Shown here piece after piece: positions 10,502 through 21,807 of a stretch of DNA of 64,000 bases (the first letter of the stretch is position 1; each line of letters begins with the position of its first letter). A program made the translations under genes and the position numbers. Origin of the DNA: Lumbricus terrestris (Eukaryota; Annelida; Clitellata; Crassiclitellata; Lumbricidae); assembly GCA_949752735.1 (NCBI GenBank), contig OX457053.1, positions 26,215,797 to 26,279,796 on the forward strand, in the 5' to 3' direction. A model generated the notes under the pieces. The model saw only the letters and a list, made by a program, of their open reading frames with translations. It ran no database searches and was not told where the DNA came from.

Positions 10502-11205
10502 ATGCACCCAGCTATATACGAACATCCGTTTATATATTTCCATCTATCTATCCATCCATTCATGCATTCATCCATCCATCAATACATTCATCCATCCATC
10601 TACTCATGCATGAAAACATACATGCATGTACAGAGATTCGTCTATGCCTCAATCCAACCACCTGAATCAGATCGTCTATTTATCTTTGCACTCATACATC
10701 AATCCATCCATCCGTCCACACACGCAAACACACACAAACACACACATATAAACATCCATCTATCTATCCATCTATACATACACCCATGCATATATCATAA
10801 TGTATATGTATGCGTGCATGAAACATCCGTCTATCCATCCAAATATCCACTCATTCATCCATCCATCCATATAGACATGAACATCCGTATATCTACCCAT
10901 CTATTATACATGCGACATGCATGCATTCATCTATTAATCCGGCATAAAATTCGTCCACCTATTCATCTATTCATCTATGCACTTACACATGTACCCCTTC
11001 ACCCATCCATCCACCCATAACCCATTCATCTATTCACTTATACATGTACCCCTTCACCCATCCATGCACCCATTCATCTATGCACCTATACCCATGTACC
11101 CCTTCACCCATCCATCCACCCATAACCCATTCATCTATGCACCTATACACATGTACCCCTTCACCCATCCACCCACCCATTCATCTATGCACCTATACAC
11201 ATGTA
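10502..11205. repeat. CATC/CATT tetranucleotide array with a ~57-bp higher-order unit
   Basis: Long degenerate ATCC/CATT run. From about 10,985 to 11,200 a unit with TACCCCTTCACCCATCCA...CATTCATCTATGCACCTATA recurs four times. The His/Pro/Ile-rich ORFs here are repeat shadows. Confidence 0.85.
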
Positions 11206-12067
11206 CCACCACCATCACCACCCTCCCCTCTCCCAACCCCCTCCCTCCGTTCACCCATCACACTGCTCTGCAAATACAGATGACGGCAAGAGGTAGGTGG
11301 ACAACGCGCCAGACAGATGTGACATGTTTCCCAGAACGTTGGCTAATATAATACATGTTGTGATCGTTCGTATACAATCACATGTACCTCCTCTGAATAA
11401 TCTTCAATTCTTCTTCTTCTTACTCAACGCCAATGGTCCGTCTATCAATGACTCTTAAAATGCCTTTATTATCTAACTCCGATTCTGAGTCGTTTTACGT
11501 GGGAGGATGTGTCAGGGAAGGAAGGAGTCAGCTTACATGTATCTATCCACGCACTATCTGTAATGCACAGGGCGAATGATATTATCACATGCACCTCGAA
11601 ATGCAGCAGACTCTCACAGCTTGTGAATCAACTCGATTACGAACAGAACAACCCATGCTCTCTCTGAATCATCAGTCGACTATAGGGTCTACGCCAGTTA
11701 GATACTTCTCGTTAATCGCTCCTCCTCTCCTCCTCCTCCTCCTCCTACTTCCCACCCTCCTCCTCCTCCTCCTCCTACTTCCCACCCTCCTCCTCCTCAT
11801 CATCTTTCTTGCTCTCCTCATCCCACCCCCATCCCACTCGACCTCCTGCTCATCAGCACAGTCATGTAACCTGAGAGCATTGACTTACATCGTGAACATT
11901 GTGAGTGGTTTTAAGTAGTTCATGAGTAGTATTGTTGTTTATCACTGCACGTTTAGATCATCACGCGTTCTCTCTGACAGTGCTGTACGCCCTGTCCGCT
12001 TAGAAGCGCAACCACTGGAAACTGAACAGCTCCTTCTGTCCTTCAGCTTTCACTGTCATTGTCTAAG
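11206..12067. other. No gene seen; CTC-rich tract
   Basis: Holds a (CTC)n region at about 11,716-11,805 with an internal ~36-bp duplication (CCTACTTCCCACCCTCC). Leu-rich frame there is compositional. Confidence 0.5.
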
Positions 12068-12075
12068 CATCATCT

Positions 12076-13112
12076 CAGGCCCGGCCTTAGGGCAAGGCGA
12101 GCGAGGCGACCGCCTTGGGCCCCGCGCTTCCAGGGCCCCGCGCAGATGGCTATAATTTGTTTTACTTTGTTGAGATTGATAATGCATGTTACGTCGCATA
12201 TCAACTATGCTCAATTGCAGTCAATGTGCCGAGTGAAGGTGATAGATGATTTTGGATACAGTGATCTATAGATTTAATGCCAAACCGAGTCACCTTTTTT
12301 GTAGGCCTACACGTTGAATTAATTTTTTTAAATGAACAAATAACTAACACTCAGCAAAACTTCTATGCGATTAACAATGGACCTAGGCCTACTTTGAGAA
12401 TGGCTCACTAAATTAGCTTTTTTCAATTGAAAAAGATGTTCCATTGTGAAATCATTTCAGATGTTGCATAAGTCTACATCAAATTAGGTAAGATTAGGGA
12501 AGATTTGCGAAAACTTTTGTAAGATGGCACTGACATCTTTGTCTATAGCATACTCGATAACATTTCAAAGCTTCGATTAGAAGGAATCGGAAACATGTCA
12601 ATTATTGGCATCCTATTTTTAGATACTAGATATTAGATAAATTGAAAATTGTCCTAGTTATTGTTTTCATATAAACTGCTAGGGTTAATAGCCAGATTTG
12701 CATGTGAATGTCCATTAACTTCAATTTTTAACATGGGCGCCTGCAGACATTTTAGTTGGAGGGAGCACAGCACTATGGTAAATTTTTAGCACGAGTTTGA
12801 AAAATACAAAGCAGGAAATTAAGAACATGGATTGTTCACATACATGTAGGTGTCTAAAATGTAAATTTCTCCGTTTCACCGTGAGAATCATTAGCCTCGT
12901 TAGTGCTTTGGCGCAAAGAAATGTGTCAAAAGTAAAACTTTGTTGTTAAGAACCGGTGCTAATTTTCCAGAGGGCGCCCATGATTTTGCATTACTTTAAA
13001 AGGTCTACATAATTATAGTGTCAATGCTGTATTGACAGTCAATGAACTTGGTAAATTTTTGCCTGGAGACTCGCTGCTGCCTTGGGCCCCGCAAACCCTA
13101 GGGCCGGGCCTG
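12076..13112. mobile_element. hAT-like non-autonomous element, CAGGCCCGGCC ends, perfect 8-bp TSD
   Basis: 1,037 bp starting CAGGCCCGGCCTTAGGG and ending CCCTAGGGCCGGGCCTG. Flanked by an identical octamer CATCATCT at 12,068-12,075 and 13,113-13,120. Eight-bp target duplication and CA...TG ends with GC-rich inverted repeats are hAT features. No transposase ORF; the inside is AT-rich. Ends resemble those of the 3.2-kb element at 55,199. Confidence 0.85.
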
Positions 13113-13235
13113 CATCATCTTATCGCAGCTGTTGCTGTTGGCAGCAGACTAAGCAGACTAACTGTTTCTCACCAGTGCTGCATAAATATCTCCTGCAGCC
13201 TCGTCCACTTTTCTGTCCTATACCGGTCGTAATTT

Positions 13236-13500
13236 CTTTGTTCATGGTGGGAGGATTTTGGTTTCCGTTCTTGGAGGGGCTAAATAATTTGTTGGGGCTG
13301 AGACTCGGTCCAGAACGAGCGGCGCCGAAAATACTTTCTCGGGCCCAAAAAAGTTGATGACCTTTTTTTAGTCGTCAGACGCCAAAACTAAGGTAAAAAT
13401 TGTAGGCATTTTTTATATAAATTTGGGATAAATGACTAAAAAAGGGTCGTCAGATACATTTTTCGGGTCAAAGGCGTCGGATCGTCTGCCAAATTCAGAC
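13236..13500. mobile_element. Fragment of the palindrome-motif MITE clan
   Basis: No intact ends recognised, but it contains GATGACC-T7-AGTCGTCAG at about 13,360 and GACTAAAAAAGGGTCGTCAG at about 13,434, the internal motif otherwise found inside bounded elements. Confidence 0.5.
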
Positions 13501-13958
13501 CCGGAAACACGAAACGGAGTATCCCCCCTGAAAGCTATCCGGGGGGATGAATTAATCTATCCCCCCGGATGGAATTAGCCAGTCTATACTATCCGGAGGA
13601 ATAAACCATTCTATCCCATTTTTTGAAAAATGCGCATAATAAAAAAATGTATGCCGTAATCAAAATTTAAAGAGACTCTAATTGTTTAAAGTGTCCTAGG
13701 CAATGCTCAGATAAAGGCAACTCGAATTTATTTAGTGACTCTGAGTGTTTTTAAGTGTTTTAAATGTTTTAAATGCTCTAAAACCAGGCCAAAAAAACTA
13801 TTTAGTAGGAATAAACATACCTGTTAGGGTCATTGTTCAAAACAAAGCAGTTGAAAATCAATTTGCAAAACAAAATACACGCGGAAGCGATTTTTTCGAC
13901 TTTTTTTAATTTGGGGAGATACAATTAATACGGGGGATACTCTATTTCGTGACACCGG
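13501..13958 (+). mobile_element. 458-bp MITE with CCGG...CACGAAA ends
   Basis: Left end CCGGAAACACGAAACGGAGT, right end inverted (TACTCTATTTCGTGACACCGG minus one). A second copy of exactly the same length lies inverted at 38,015-38,472. Interior G/C runs (TATCCGGGGGGATGAAT) form additional palindromes. No ORF. Confidence 0.8.
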
Positions 13959-14441
13959 CAACTTTTCCAAACCACTTTTAACCGTGCACAAGCTTAAACA
14001 CTTCAGCACATCGTCAAAGTTGTCGCTAGTATCATCTCTCACTGTCATCACTATATTATATACGACTACTATCATCATCGTCATTGTTGTAGCTGCCGTC
14101 ATCGTCATCGCCACTGTTATCATCAACGTCACCACCAATGATAACAATCAATTCATCATCATGGCATGTCATAATAGTATGTTCTATATGTTGCCATGAC
14201 AGCACAATTCTGATTGAGCACATTGATAAGTTATCAATGACACCACTGAGCGTCTGGTAACCGGACTATAATACGACCTCCTTCGTATAGTCTTTTGGAC
14301 AACCCTTCTGACTAGACATAGCGCTCGTGAATAGGCTGGTGCCCTGCGCTTTGCTTTCGAGTGGCGCTTTAGAAATTTCAAGATCACGAATACGATTGCG
14401 AAGATTCTTACGCGAAGCTGCCGTAACGGGCTTCTATAGAG
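13959..14441. other. No gene seen; includes a ~100-bp shared repeat
   Basis: Segment 14,297-14,398 (GGACAACCC...TTTCGAGTGGCGCTTTAGAAA) is also present at 37,730-37,826 in the same orientation. Remainder has CATCATCGTC-type triplets and no recognisable gene. Confidence 0.55.
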
Positions 14442-14716
14442 CAGCGGTTCTCAACCTGTGGGTCGCGACCCGCAAGTGGGTCGCGATGAACATCCCAGTG
14501 GGTCCACAATTTTTTTAGGGAAATCGCAATTTTTTCTCACTGAAAAATAGTTAGTTACGTGAGCGTATTTAGCAATGTTTAAAATTTCTTCAGATGAGAA
14601 TAGAACTGGTGTCATTGAAGTAAGCATTGCAAATACTTGTAATACAACTGGATTTGTTACATACAAATTTTATTTATTGTTCTCCAATTGAACTCGCAGG
14701 GAGACATGACTGGGTG

Positions 14717-15057
14717 CAAGGGCGGAAACAGAAATTTTCGAAGGGGGGGGAGCAAAATTTTCGGTCTTTGTTGTTGGGGCAGGGGAAAAATATTTCGTCT
14801 TCTTCGTCGCCGAAAAATCTGATGACTTTCTTTGTCATTCGTCCAATTTCCAGGAAAAAGACACCATTTTAGCCGCTAAAATAGTTGATGACCTTTTTTT
14901 AGTCGTCAGTCGTCATAGTCGGGAGTAATGTTATCCTGCTTTGATCTCCCGCTGCATTTATTTAATGGCTTGTTGAAACCAAATGGGGGGAGGGCCACGT
15001 CCCATGCAATTTTTCAATGGAGGGCCATGGCCGGATTGGCCCCTGGATCCGTCCCTG
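14717..15057 (-). mobile_element. MITE of the GGCGGATCC family nested in the hAT relic, perfect TSD
   Basis: Ends CAAGGGCGGAAACAG and GGATCCGTCCCTG, lying in reverse relative to 59,765-60,092. Duplicated octamer ACTGGGTG at 14,709-14,716 and 15,058-15,065. Internal motif GATGACC-T7-AGTCGTCAG near 14,889. Confidence 0.85.
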
Positions 15058-15279
15058 ACTGGGTGCGAAACCCTTTTGCAGCAGATATCACCAAATTTTT
15101 CTAGAACTATCCTGCGACGAAACGTTCCACATTTAGAGAGGAGTGATTACATAAGGTTTTGGCTTCGTGCTGCAGCTGAATATCCACAACTTTCTGATGA
15201 GGCTATGTCAGTGATGTTGCCGTTTTCAACTTCGTACCTTTCGGAGACCACATTCTCTGCCATGACTGCTATATTCTAA
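15058..15279 (+). pseudogene. hAT transposase C-terminal fragment
   Basis: Open for about 70 codons with the hAT dimerisation-type ending: EYPQLSDEAMSVMLPF followed by STSYLSETTFSAMTAI, the LPFATTYLCExxFSxLxxIK region of ZBED5/Charlie-type transposases. It stops right after this block and its upstream partner was cut by the nested MITE. Confidence 0.7.
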
Positions 15280-15701
15280 GACTAAATACAGGAACCGGCT
15301 ATGTTCTCAATGTGTGTGACAAACATAATCCCACGTACCGACCTACTTACTTACCTACTTACAGAATACAAGCGTAGTCATCGCACTGAGATTTTATGTC
15401 ACAATTACACAATAAAAGTTAGAGTTTTCAGATCTTTTTTTCTTACATTCGGTCATTTTCCTTTTACATTACCGGGGTTATTACGATTTTAAAGCTTTTT
15501 TTATAGGCCTATGTCATGCACTTTGGTCTGAAATCTGAATATTTAGTCCCCAAACGATGGGTTCCCTTGGATTTCAGTGAGGTGGGTCTCGTTGACATTC
15601 AGGTGTCGCAAAGTGGGTCAGGAAGTAACAAAGGTTGAGAACCACTGTAATCTAGAGCATAGTGTAGCCTCTACACACTTGCGAAGCGGCACTCTTCTTC
15701 A

Positions 15702-15880
15702 CAGTGCTTAAAGTGTGGAAAAAGAAGTGCGTGAACGCCCCGTATACCTTTCCAAAAGAAGTGCCTGGACGCCCCTATCTTTCCAGGCTCTGCTGGCCAA
15801 TAAGTGCCAGGACGGCGTTCAGATTTTAAAATAAGTGCACGGACGCCGTCCATGACCGTCCAGTTACACTTCAAGCCCTG
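15702..15880. mobile_element. 179-bp MITE, CAGKGCTTRAAGTGT ends
   Basis: Ends CAGTGCTTAAAGTGTGG and ACACTTCAAGCCCTG. Flanks CTTCTTCA and CTTCTTCC agree at 7 of 8 positions. Interior repeats the phrase AAGTGC-TGGACGCC several times. Same-length copy at 56,074-56,252. Confidence 0.8.
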
Positions 15881-15974
15881 CTTCTTCCCTTCCAACACAT
15901 CGCAACAGGTTCAACGCCCTGCCCAACTAATCTCTGCGAAGAGTTTGGTTCTGAAAGGGACGCGTATGCAACGC

Positions 15975-15978
15975 ATGC

Positions 15979-16013
<35 letters not shown>

Positions 16014-16070
16014 CACACACAAACACAAACACACACGCAAACGCACAAACACACACACAAACACACACAG
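15975..16070. repeat. (CA)n microsatellite
   Basis: CACACACA with AAACA interruptions. Cys/Val minus frames are repeat shadows. Confidence 0.9.
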
Positions 16071-16265
16071 TATACTTATGATATATAATAGGCCTAATGC
16101 AAGAAAGATGCAGCCGTCAACAGGTGATAGGCCACCGTGGCTTAGGTCCCCTCCTCGCATGTTTTACCGGATGTCTTATAACATAGGAAGCGGGGCCGTT
16201 GTTAATGGAACGGCTGGCAGCCAACCTCCTCAGTCCGGACGATAAATCATGACATCTCTCGCTAA

Positions 16266-16600
16266 TTTCTAGACCTGTCTGAGCCGCCGTGAGACATATA
16301 CAGACAGACACAGACAGAGACAGACAGAGACAGACAGACACAGACACAGACAGACAGACACAGACAGAGACAGACAGACACAGACAGAGACAGACAGACA
16401 CAGACATAGACAGACAGACACAGACAGAGACAGACAGACAGACAGAGACAGAGACAGACAGACAGACAGACAAATACCGGAAGAACATTTCTAGACCTGT
16501 CTGAGCCGCCGTAAGACATACACAGACAGACACAGACACAGACAGAGACAGACAGACAGAGACAGGCAGAGACAGACAGACAAATACCGGAAGAACATTA
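16266..16600. repeat. ACAG tetranucleotide array in a duplicated unit
   Basis: Two copies of a unit that begins TTCTAGACCTGTCTGAGCCG (16,267 and 16,489), runs through a (ACAG)n array and ends CAAATACCGGAAGAACATT. Ser/Val/Cys ORFs are shadows. Confidence 0.85.
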
Positions 16601-17607
16601 GCAGAACAGGCGTGGGCGATAATAAGATCGTTGCTGCTGGATAATAATTTTGTACATGTTATTGTAATCTACGGTTTGATAACTGTACACACGCACCCAC
16701 ACGCACACACACGCACACGCACCCCACACACATTATGGGAATACATGGGCCACACAGCTTTTCCACTTTGTCTCGCAACCCGTAGCAGAGACCTTTCGCT
16801 CGCTCGTCATCTAACAGAAATTATCTGCTTTGCTCTTAGACGCCTATATGCTGTATGCCATGCGCACATGCAGTGCAATCATCATAATCGCGCCAGACCA
16901 TGCAGTCTGTTCTAAAATATAATGGAAACGAATTGCTTCTGAGAGCAATGTACTGTGAGGTGAAATAATGTCACTATGATAATAAATATATATATATATA
17001 CATGTAGATATATATACATGTAGACATGTATGCGTGCGTGCAAGTGAATGTTTATATATGCCTAATATATGCATATAATATATAATATATAAACATTACT
17101 TTTAGTTTTAGTATCAATCAAAAGTATGGTTATGATTAATAACATGTGTGTGTATATATATCATATAATATTATATAATATTATATAGATATATATTCCC
17201 AATAGTTTCGTCCTTGTCTTGGTACGACACACCCCCCCCCCCCCCCCCAGTCGCCCAGGCACGCAGATAATTATCGTGAGGTCAAACGGCGCAAAGCGGT
17301 GCAAACGACAGACTCAACTTCTAAAAGTAATATCTGTCCCGAGTAGAACCAACGGGATTTCAGACCAACAATAATAATGTCTGATGCCAATGCTCATGAA
17401 TGTATACATTAGAGATTTCCGTCCAATAATATTGTTTAAAAAATAGTTTCACAACCGCGCCTCGAACTTCCATCCGGATTTTGACCTTGCTTCGTGCTCG
17501 AATACGAACATGATTGTGTGTGTACCTATTGAGAAATTTCTGAGATAAACATTCACATTTTGCTATCTTGGAAGCTTCATATTTAGGGTTCATTCTGGAA
17601 TAGAGCT
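16601..17607. other. No gene seen; microsatellites
   Basis: (CA)n at about 16,686-16,730, AT-rich tracts 16,985-17,195 and a C homopolymer at 17,230-17,249. LINE family C text begins near 17,585. Confidence 0.5.
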
Positions 17608-17830
17608 GTGGGGCGCGGTGGTGTAGTGGTGGCGTCGTTGCCTTGAAGCCGGAAGGTTCGAGGTTCGAATCCACCTCGCCGCGTAAAGACCTTGGGCAAG
17701 TTCTTCACTCACAATTGCTCAGCGCTTCGGGGTGAAACTCCGATGCAGTGTCCGCTCTGCATTCGGGAGCGCCTCTGAGTAGAAAGAACTTGAAGGGGCG
17801 CTATAACAAGTGCACATACATACAAACAAG
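17608..17830 (+). mobile_element. Complete tRNA-derived SINE with LINE-type tail
   Basis: Head GGGGCGCGGTGGTGTAGTGG with box A-like TGGTGTAGTGG and box B-like GGTTCGAATCC; body CTTGGGCAAGTTCTTCACTC...GAAACTCCGATGCAGTGTCC; tail GGGAGCGCCTCTGAGTAG...CTTGAAGGGGCGCTATAAC. The tail equals the last codons and 3' UTR of LINE family B. Flanking text (ATTCTGGAATAGAG and GATTGAGAATCGAT) is found uninterrupted at 18,189-18,232, giving a filled/empty site pair. Confidence 0.88.
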
Positions 17831-17911
17831 AGGAATGATTGAGAATCGATCTAAAGAAGATAATGTATGTAATAACAGAGGGCTACAGGTGTACAGACGA
17901 GATCAAGAGAC

Positions 17912-18164
17912 ATGGGGGGGTTTCGGGGTTAAAACTCCCCTTTGGCCAAGGAAAAGGTTTTTAAAAAGGTTATTTATCCACTTAAATAAGAAAAAACCCA
18001 ATTATTTGTAGTAACAATTGTTTTTCTTACTTTGTTACTCCCTTTGTTACTTTATTCCTTTTTATTTACTGTATTTACTGTAATACTGTTGGGTTGGTGT
18101 CAGGAAGGGCATCCGGCTAGGCCATAAACCCCCTCCCCATCATAAATTCCTGACTACGCCACTG
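17912..18164. mobile_element. MITE, CAGTGGCGTAG family, left end lost
   Basis: Right end TTCCTGACTACGCCACTG and the family interior (GGGGTTTCGGGGTTAAAACTCC, AAAGGTTATTTATCCACTTA). Left terminal repeat not visible. Confidence 0.65.
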
Positions 18165-18169
18165 AGAAT

Positions 18170-18535
18170 AGCAATGGGAAAGGGTGCATTCTGGAATAGA
18201 GGAGAGCTGCTAAGAGGAAGATTGAGAATCGATCTAAAGAAGAGAATGGTAAAAAAGGCTAATATGGAGCGTGGCGCCATATGGAGCAGAAACATGGACT
18301 ATGCATGGAAAAGCAGAAATGGAAAGACTTGAGGCTTGTGAAATGTGGTTGTGGAGAAGAATGGCCAAGGTCAGTTGGATGGACTACAAGACCAACAAGG
18401 GAAAGAAACGATCAGGACGACCACGAACGAAGATGGTGGATTGGCTGATGGACCATGAAGAGGGAAAAGGATGTCATATTGTTACGTCAAGGGAAAAGCA
18501 CAGAATAGACAAAAATGGTGTCGTTGGAATCTTGG
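18170..18535 (+). mobile_element. LINE family C, RT C-terminal remnant
   Basis: Broken plus frames carry YGAETWTMHGKAEMERLEA then CEMWLWRRMAKVSWMDYKTN, the region just after the RT core in many LINEs, and further on a GKKRSGRPRTKMVDWLMD segment. An internal deletion joins the two parts. Other copies of the family: 20,470-20,822 (minus) and 50,331-50,506 (plus). Confidence 0.75.
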
Positions 18536-18536
18536 A

Positions 18537-18882
18537 CCAAAGGCCGTAGCTAGGGGTGTGTGTTTTGGGTGTTTGAACACCCCCGAAATGAAAAATGCAA
18601 AAATAATATAATGCATTTACTAGCACGTAATGTAAGAATTACAGTGTGCAATGTATTGGCCCCCAGAACCCGCAGAAGATCACGACTTTAGAAGAAAAAT
18701 GCATGACATTAGATCTCTTTACACCGTGGTGAACGTTTTTGGGCCAAAAAATTCTACGAGAAGCATGCCACGACTAAAAAAGGTCATCAGAAATATCGAC
18801 GACTAAAAAGAAGGTGCGAAAAGAAAATTTGGCCGAAAAAGCTGGTAAACACCCCCGAAATCAAATCCTGGCTACGGCCTTG
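18537..18882. mobile_element. MITE, CAAGGCCGTAG family
   Basis: Ends CAAAGGCCGTAGCTAGG and CCTGGCTACGGCCTTG. Flanks TCTTGGAC and CTTGGAAC are near-matching when shifted by one. Internal motif GACTAAAAAAGGTCATCAG at about 18,773. Confidence 0.8.
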
Positions 18883-19945
18883 CTTGGAACTGCCTAAGGG
18901 CAGAACAGTAAAGAAGAAACATTCAGAAATGGACCGCTGCTTTCAGCTGCAATTTCGTTTTTTCAGCGTAACGTCACTGTGTGATAATATCATTACGAAG
19001 CCCTCCTCCTTTATCCAGGCTTGGGACTGGCATTGTCACAGTGCAAACAGTGGCGAGTTATCAGACATATAGGGCTGATGGCCAAAGACATTATTATTAT
19101 TTTTACCACCACATATATAGCGTATATAAAGAATGTGCACCGTACAATCGTACATGCGAGCTACTACTGATTCTTTCGCCCTTGACAAGTGCACGGCCGC
19201 GCGTCTTGTCCTTATTATAACGTTCGTGCGTTCAGTCTGAAAGCATCTGTCTTGACACCCAGATACAGTCACTTCAAGAACACAGCTCTGTGTGTTCAGA
19301 TGGATTTTCTATTAGAGACGGATTGAGGTCTTGGATTTATTTGTAATAATTGTCTGGGCTTTTTTTTATTCTCTTACAAATGCAGTGACACGATTTTCAC
19401 CCGCCGCTTATAATATATATTCGTCCAGTAGGCCTAAGTGCTTTTCTCACGTATATATGCTACTTTTTCAGACATGAGGTTCGAATTAAGACATGTTCGT
19501 GTATAGCTAGGTCCATTAAGTAAAAGCAGTCTCCTATATGAAACACGCACACACATGTTGAGCTGAACTTTGTCCTTTCCAGCTGCGCGCTAATTGGCCG
19601 AAACTTACACATACACTGTAGGCCTACCCGCTACACACACACAATGGATTTGACGTACAATGCGACCATTGTTTAACTAGCGATTTCCTATAGGCCTACC
19701 TTTTGTTTACTGCGGAATAGTAACCTAATAATGAACTAGAAACCTGTGGCGTCTAGCCTAACTATAGAATAAAAGAACAAACCTCTACTCTGGCCGACTT
19801 TTATAAATAAAATATACAGTAAAGAGCCAAACAATTTAGGCCTACTTAATTGTATGTGGAGGAGACGTTCTGTAAAGGTCTCATCGCTAACGCAAAACGC
19901 TTGACGGAATACACAGAGAGATGATAATACTTTAAGCTTAAGCTC
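18883..19945. other. No gene seen
   Basis: Segment 19,000-19,066 (CTCCTCCTTTATCCAGGC...GGGACTGGCA) recurs inverted at about 34,335-34,400. Several TAGGCCTA palindromes lie here. No coding evidence. Confidence 0.45.
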
Positions 19946-19953
19946 AGTTCACG

Positions 19954-20253
19954 CATGGGCGGAGACCTAGGGGGGACTAGGGGACGGTCCCCCAATGGAG
20001 GTGTTGGGGGGAACGGCCCATGCATTTGGATCCCCCCCCAATCGTTAAGCGTCAAGACTAAAAAAGGTCATCAACTTTTTTGGCGGCGAAAAGAGAAAAT
20101 TTCGTCGAGATTTCGGCGGATGACTAATAAAAAGGTCGTCAGAAATTTTGGCCGGCAAAAGATGAAAATTTGTCGGCGACACTCAGCCATTCGTCCGTCA
20201 AAAAATCTCGCGTCTTTCCGGCCCCCTCCTCCTCCCCCAAGTCTCCGCCCATG
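19954..20253. mobile_element. MITE, CATGGGCGGAGAC ends, perfect 8-bp TSD
   Basis: Starts CATGGGCGGAGACC, ends GTCTCCGCCCATG. Identical AGTTCACG octamers at 19,946-19,953 and 20,254-20,261. Internal motif at 20,056 (GACTAAAAAAGGTCATCAAC) and 20,122. Family mates: 31,029, 39,221 and 49,503. Confidence 0.9.
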
Positions 20254-20469
20254 AGTTCACGGTCGTAGCTAGAATTTTATTTCGGGGAGCGTTAATTCAA
20301 AAGGGTTTGGAGGAGCGTCATAGCCAAAGCTCTCACAGTGGGTTTCGGACTAACAACACATTACACACTGTAGGAGAGTGTAATGTGCCACTATGCCACT
20401 CCAGAGTCTCAACTTGCAAATGGACGAATGCTACTGTATTGTAATAACATATCTTCTTCTTCTTTAAGT

Positions 20470-20822
20470 TCTCTGCCCCTCGACAGGTTTCAACTTCCAA
20501 TGACGCCATTCTTCCCTTCACTGTGCTTTCCTCTTCAGCGCGCTGTATCCTTCAGACATCATCTATCCCAGCATCATCTGCCTTGGTCTTCCTCTCTTTC
20601 TTTTCCCCTCCAATCTCCCTTCTATGATTTCTCTCAGGAGGGAGTCTCCTCTTAGTATGTGTCCAATCCAATTCTTTTGCCTTTCTCTTAAAGTTGTCAT
20701 CAGTGATCTTTTTTCTCCTACACTTTGCAGCACCTCTTCATTATTTTGTCACCTTCTCCGTCCAGCTCACCTTTTCCATCCTTCTCCATATCCACATCTC
20801 GAAGGCTTCCAGTCTCTTGTGT
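20470..20822 (-). mobile_element. LINE family C, RT C-terminal remnant
   Basis: Reading the minus strand from 20,822: KRLEAFEMWIWRRMEKVSWT, then after an indel RERQKNWIGHILRGDSLLRE and KRKRGRPRQMM. These are the post-RT segments of a LINE ORF (WIGHILRG and RGRPR being typical). Frame broken. Confidence 0.7.
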
Positions 20823-20828
20823 AATAAC

Positions 20829-20972
20829 CAGGGTGAGAATTGCCGGGGGTTGGGGGGTTTCAACCCCCCCAGTCTTTCTTAGTGCCCCATAGTAAACTCT
20901 GTTTTTCACACCCCAATTCCAAGTTTATCATAGGCCAACCCCCCAGTTATTTTTCCACAATTCTCACAGTGG
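20829..20972. mobile_element. MITE, AGGGTGAGAATTGCCGG family
   Basis: Left part GGTGAGAATTGCCGGGGGTT, right part CCACAATTCTCACAGTGG (partly inverted). The same text recurs at 30,600-30,777. Confidence 0.5.
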
Positions 20973-21138
20973 TAATAACATAACAGAACATAATAACTTT
21001 ACTTTCCCTTACACTAAGCTCTTGTTCTGAATAATTTTATTTTTATATAGGCTTAATTTCATTGGGGGGGGGGGTGTTCAAACACCCAAGACACCCCTTA
21101 TAGCTACGGCCTTGGCTCAGCTATAGTTACCGAATCAA

Positions 21139-21807
21139 TTAGCAGAAACTGACCGCAACGATGGGCAGCATCGGTTGCCGCTGGACGGAGGACTCAGTGG
21201 TCGTCGGACGATTCGTTGATCTTCTCCTCGTCGTCCAGTAAACATCCTCACCTTCGAGAATCTTCCGAAGAGAAGGTCTTCTCCTACTCCTCGTCGTCGT
21301 CGTCATTGTCATGTTCGAAGCTGTCATCGTCGTCGTCGTCGTCCTTGACGGAAGGAGGAGCGGTCGATCAGTGGCCGGGATCAGGTACCGAGCGGCGGCG
21401 GTCCTTACAACGTTCTCCGCAGGCGTGGAAGACAGCGCAGAAGTATTGTTCCGCCTGCCGTTCGCGTCAGGGGAGCCCCGGAATCGGAATAAATGTTGAG
21501 ATCGAACGCGAGGCGTCTGGACGAGAACAGGGTTGACGAGCACGCATAGCAACAGGCAGACGACCGGCGAGACTAGGTTTCTTAGCAACGACGACGACGA
21601 CCTTAGCAACGGCCTTCGGTGATGGTCATGACGATAGTTGTGATGGTGGTGGTGGTGGCGATGACTATGTTGATGTGACGTCAACGTGACGTCATCGCCC
21701 GGTAGCAGACGATGCCTCTGACTAGAAAATTTCTTCTCCGTCACCTCCATTTCTATCCGGTATTTAAACAGTGTCAGCGCGACGTACCGAACGCTAACAA
21801 CAAGCAC
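21139..21807 (-). CDS. Unidentified His-rich, probable membrane-anchored or secreted protein, candidate first exon
   Basis: A 222-codon minus-strand ORF in a locally CpG-rich stretch, unlike the AT-rich surroundings. I do not recognise the family. From the N-terminus: a second Met at residue 20 (21,750) that may be the real start; a His cluster around residues 45-62 (HSHRHHHHHH); a Ser/Leu stretch; a hydrophobic segment at about residues 77-97 (NLVSPVVCLLLCVLVNPVLV) that could be a signal anchor or late signal peptide; then a Thr/Arg-rich region with NNTS and NMT sequons and RSRRRPS and RRRS basic sites that could be proprotein cleavage sites. Near the end GCG is followed by GTCAGT, a plausible splice donor at about 21,157, so the stop at 21,139 may be intronic. 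No partner exon was recognised. It could also be a fortuitous ORF; moderate confidence. Confidence 0.5.
   Translation of the reverse strand: MLVVSVRYVALTLFKYRIEMEVTEKKFSSQRHRLLPGDDVTLTSHQHSHRHHHHHHNYRHDHHRRPLLRSSSSLLRNLVSPVVCLLLCVLVNPVLVQTPRVRSQHLFRFRGSPDANGRRNNTSALSSTPAENVVRTAAARYLIPATDRPLLLPSRTTTTTMTASNMTMTTTTRSRRRPSLRKILEGEDVYWTTRRRSTNRPTTTESSVQRQPMLPIVAVSFC

Larger units (their letters stand above)
14442..15646 (+). mobile_element. hAT relic with transposase remnant (GGTTCTCAACC ends)
   Basis: Starts CAGCGGTTCTCAACCTGTGG and ends GGTTGAGAACCACTG, the classic inverted ends of Charlie/ZBED-type hAT elements. Left flank is CTATAGAG; the right flank (TAATCTAG) gives no clean duplication. A later MITE (14,717-15,057) interrupts the transposase region. 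5' two thirds of the transposase are missing. Confidence 0.8.
20262..21114. mobile_element. Composite: CAAGGCCGTAG-family element carrying other repeats
   Basis: Left end GTCGTAGCTAGAATTTTATT directly follows the previous MITE's target duplication; right end ATAGCTACGGCCTTG. Between them lie a LINE family C remnant and another MITE, so this is either one element expanded by insertions or two half copies. Confidence 0.5.

Noticed and set aside
10179..11351. Acidic Glu/Asp ORF and His/Pro/Ile ORFs
   Set aside because: Trinucleotide and tetranucleotide arrays explain them; no conserved segment or splice sites seen.
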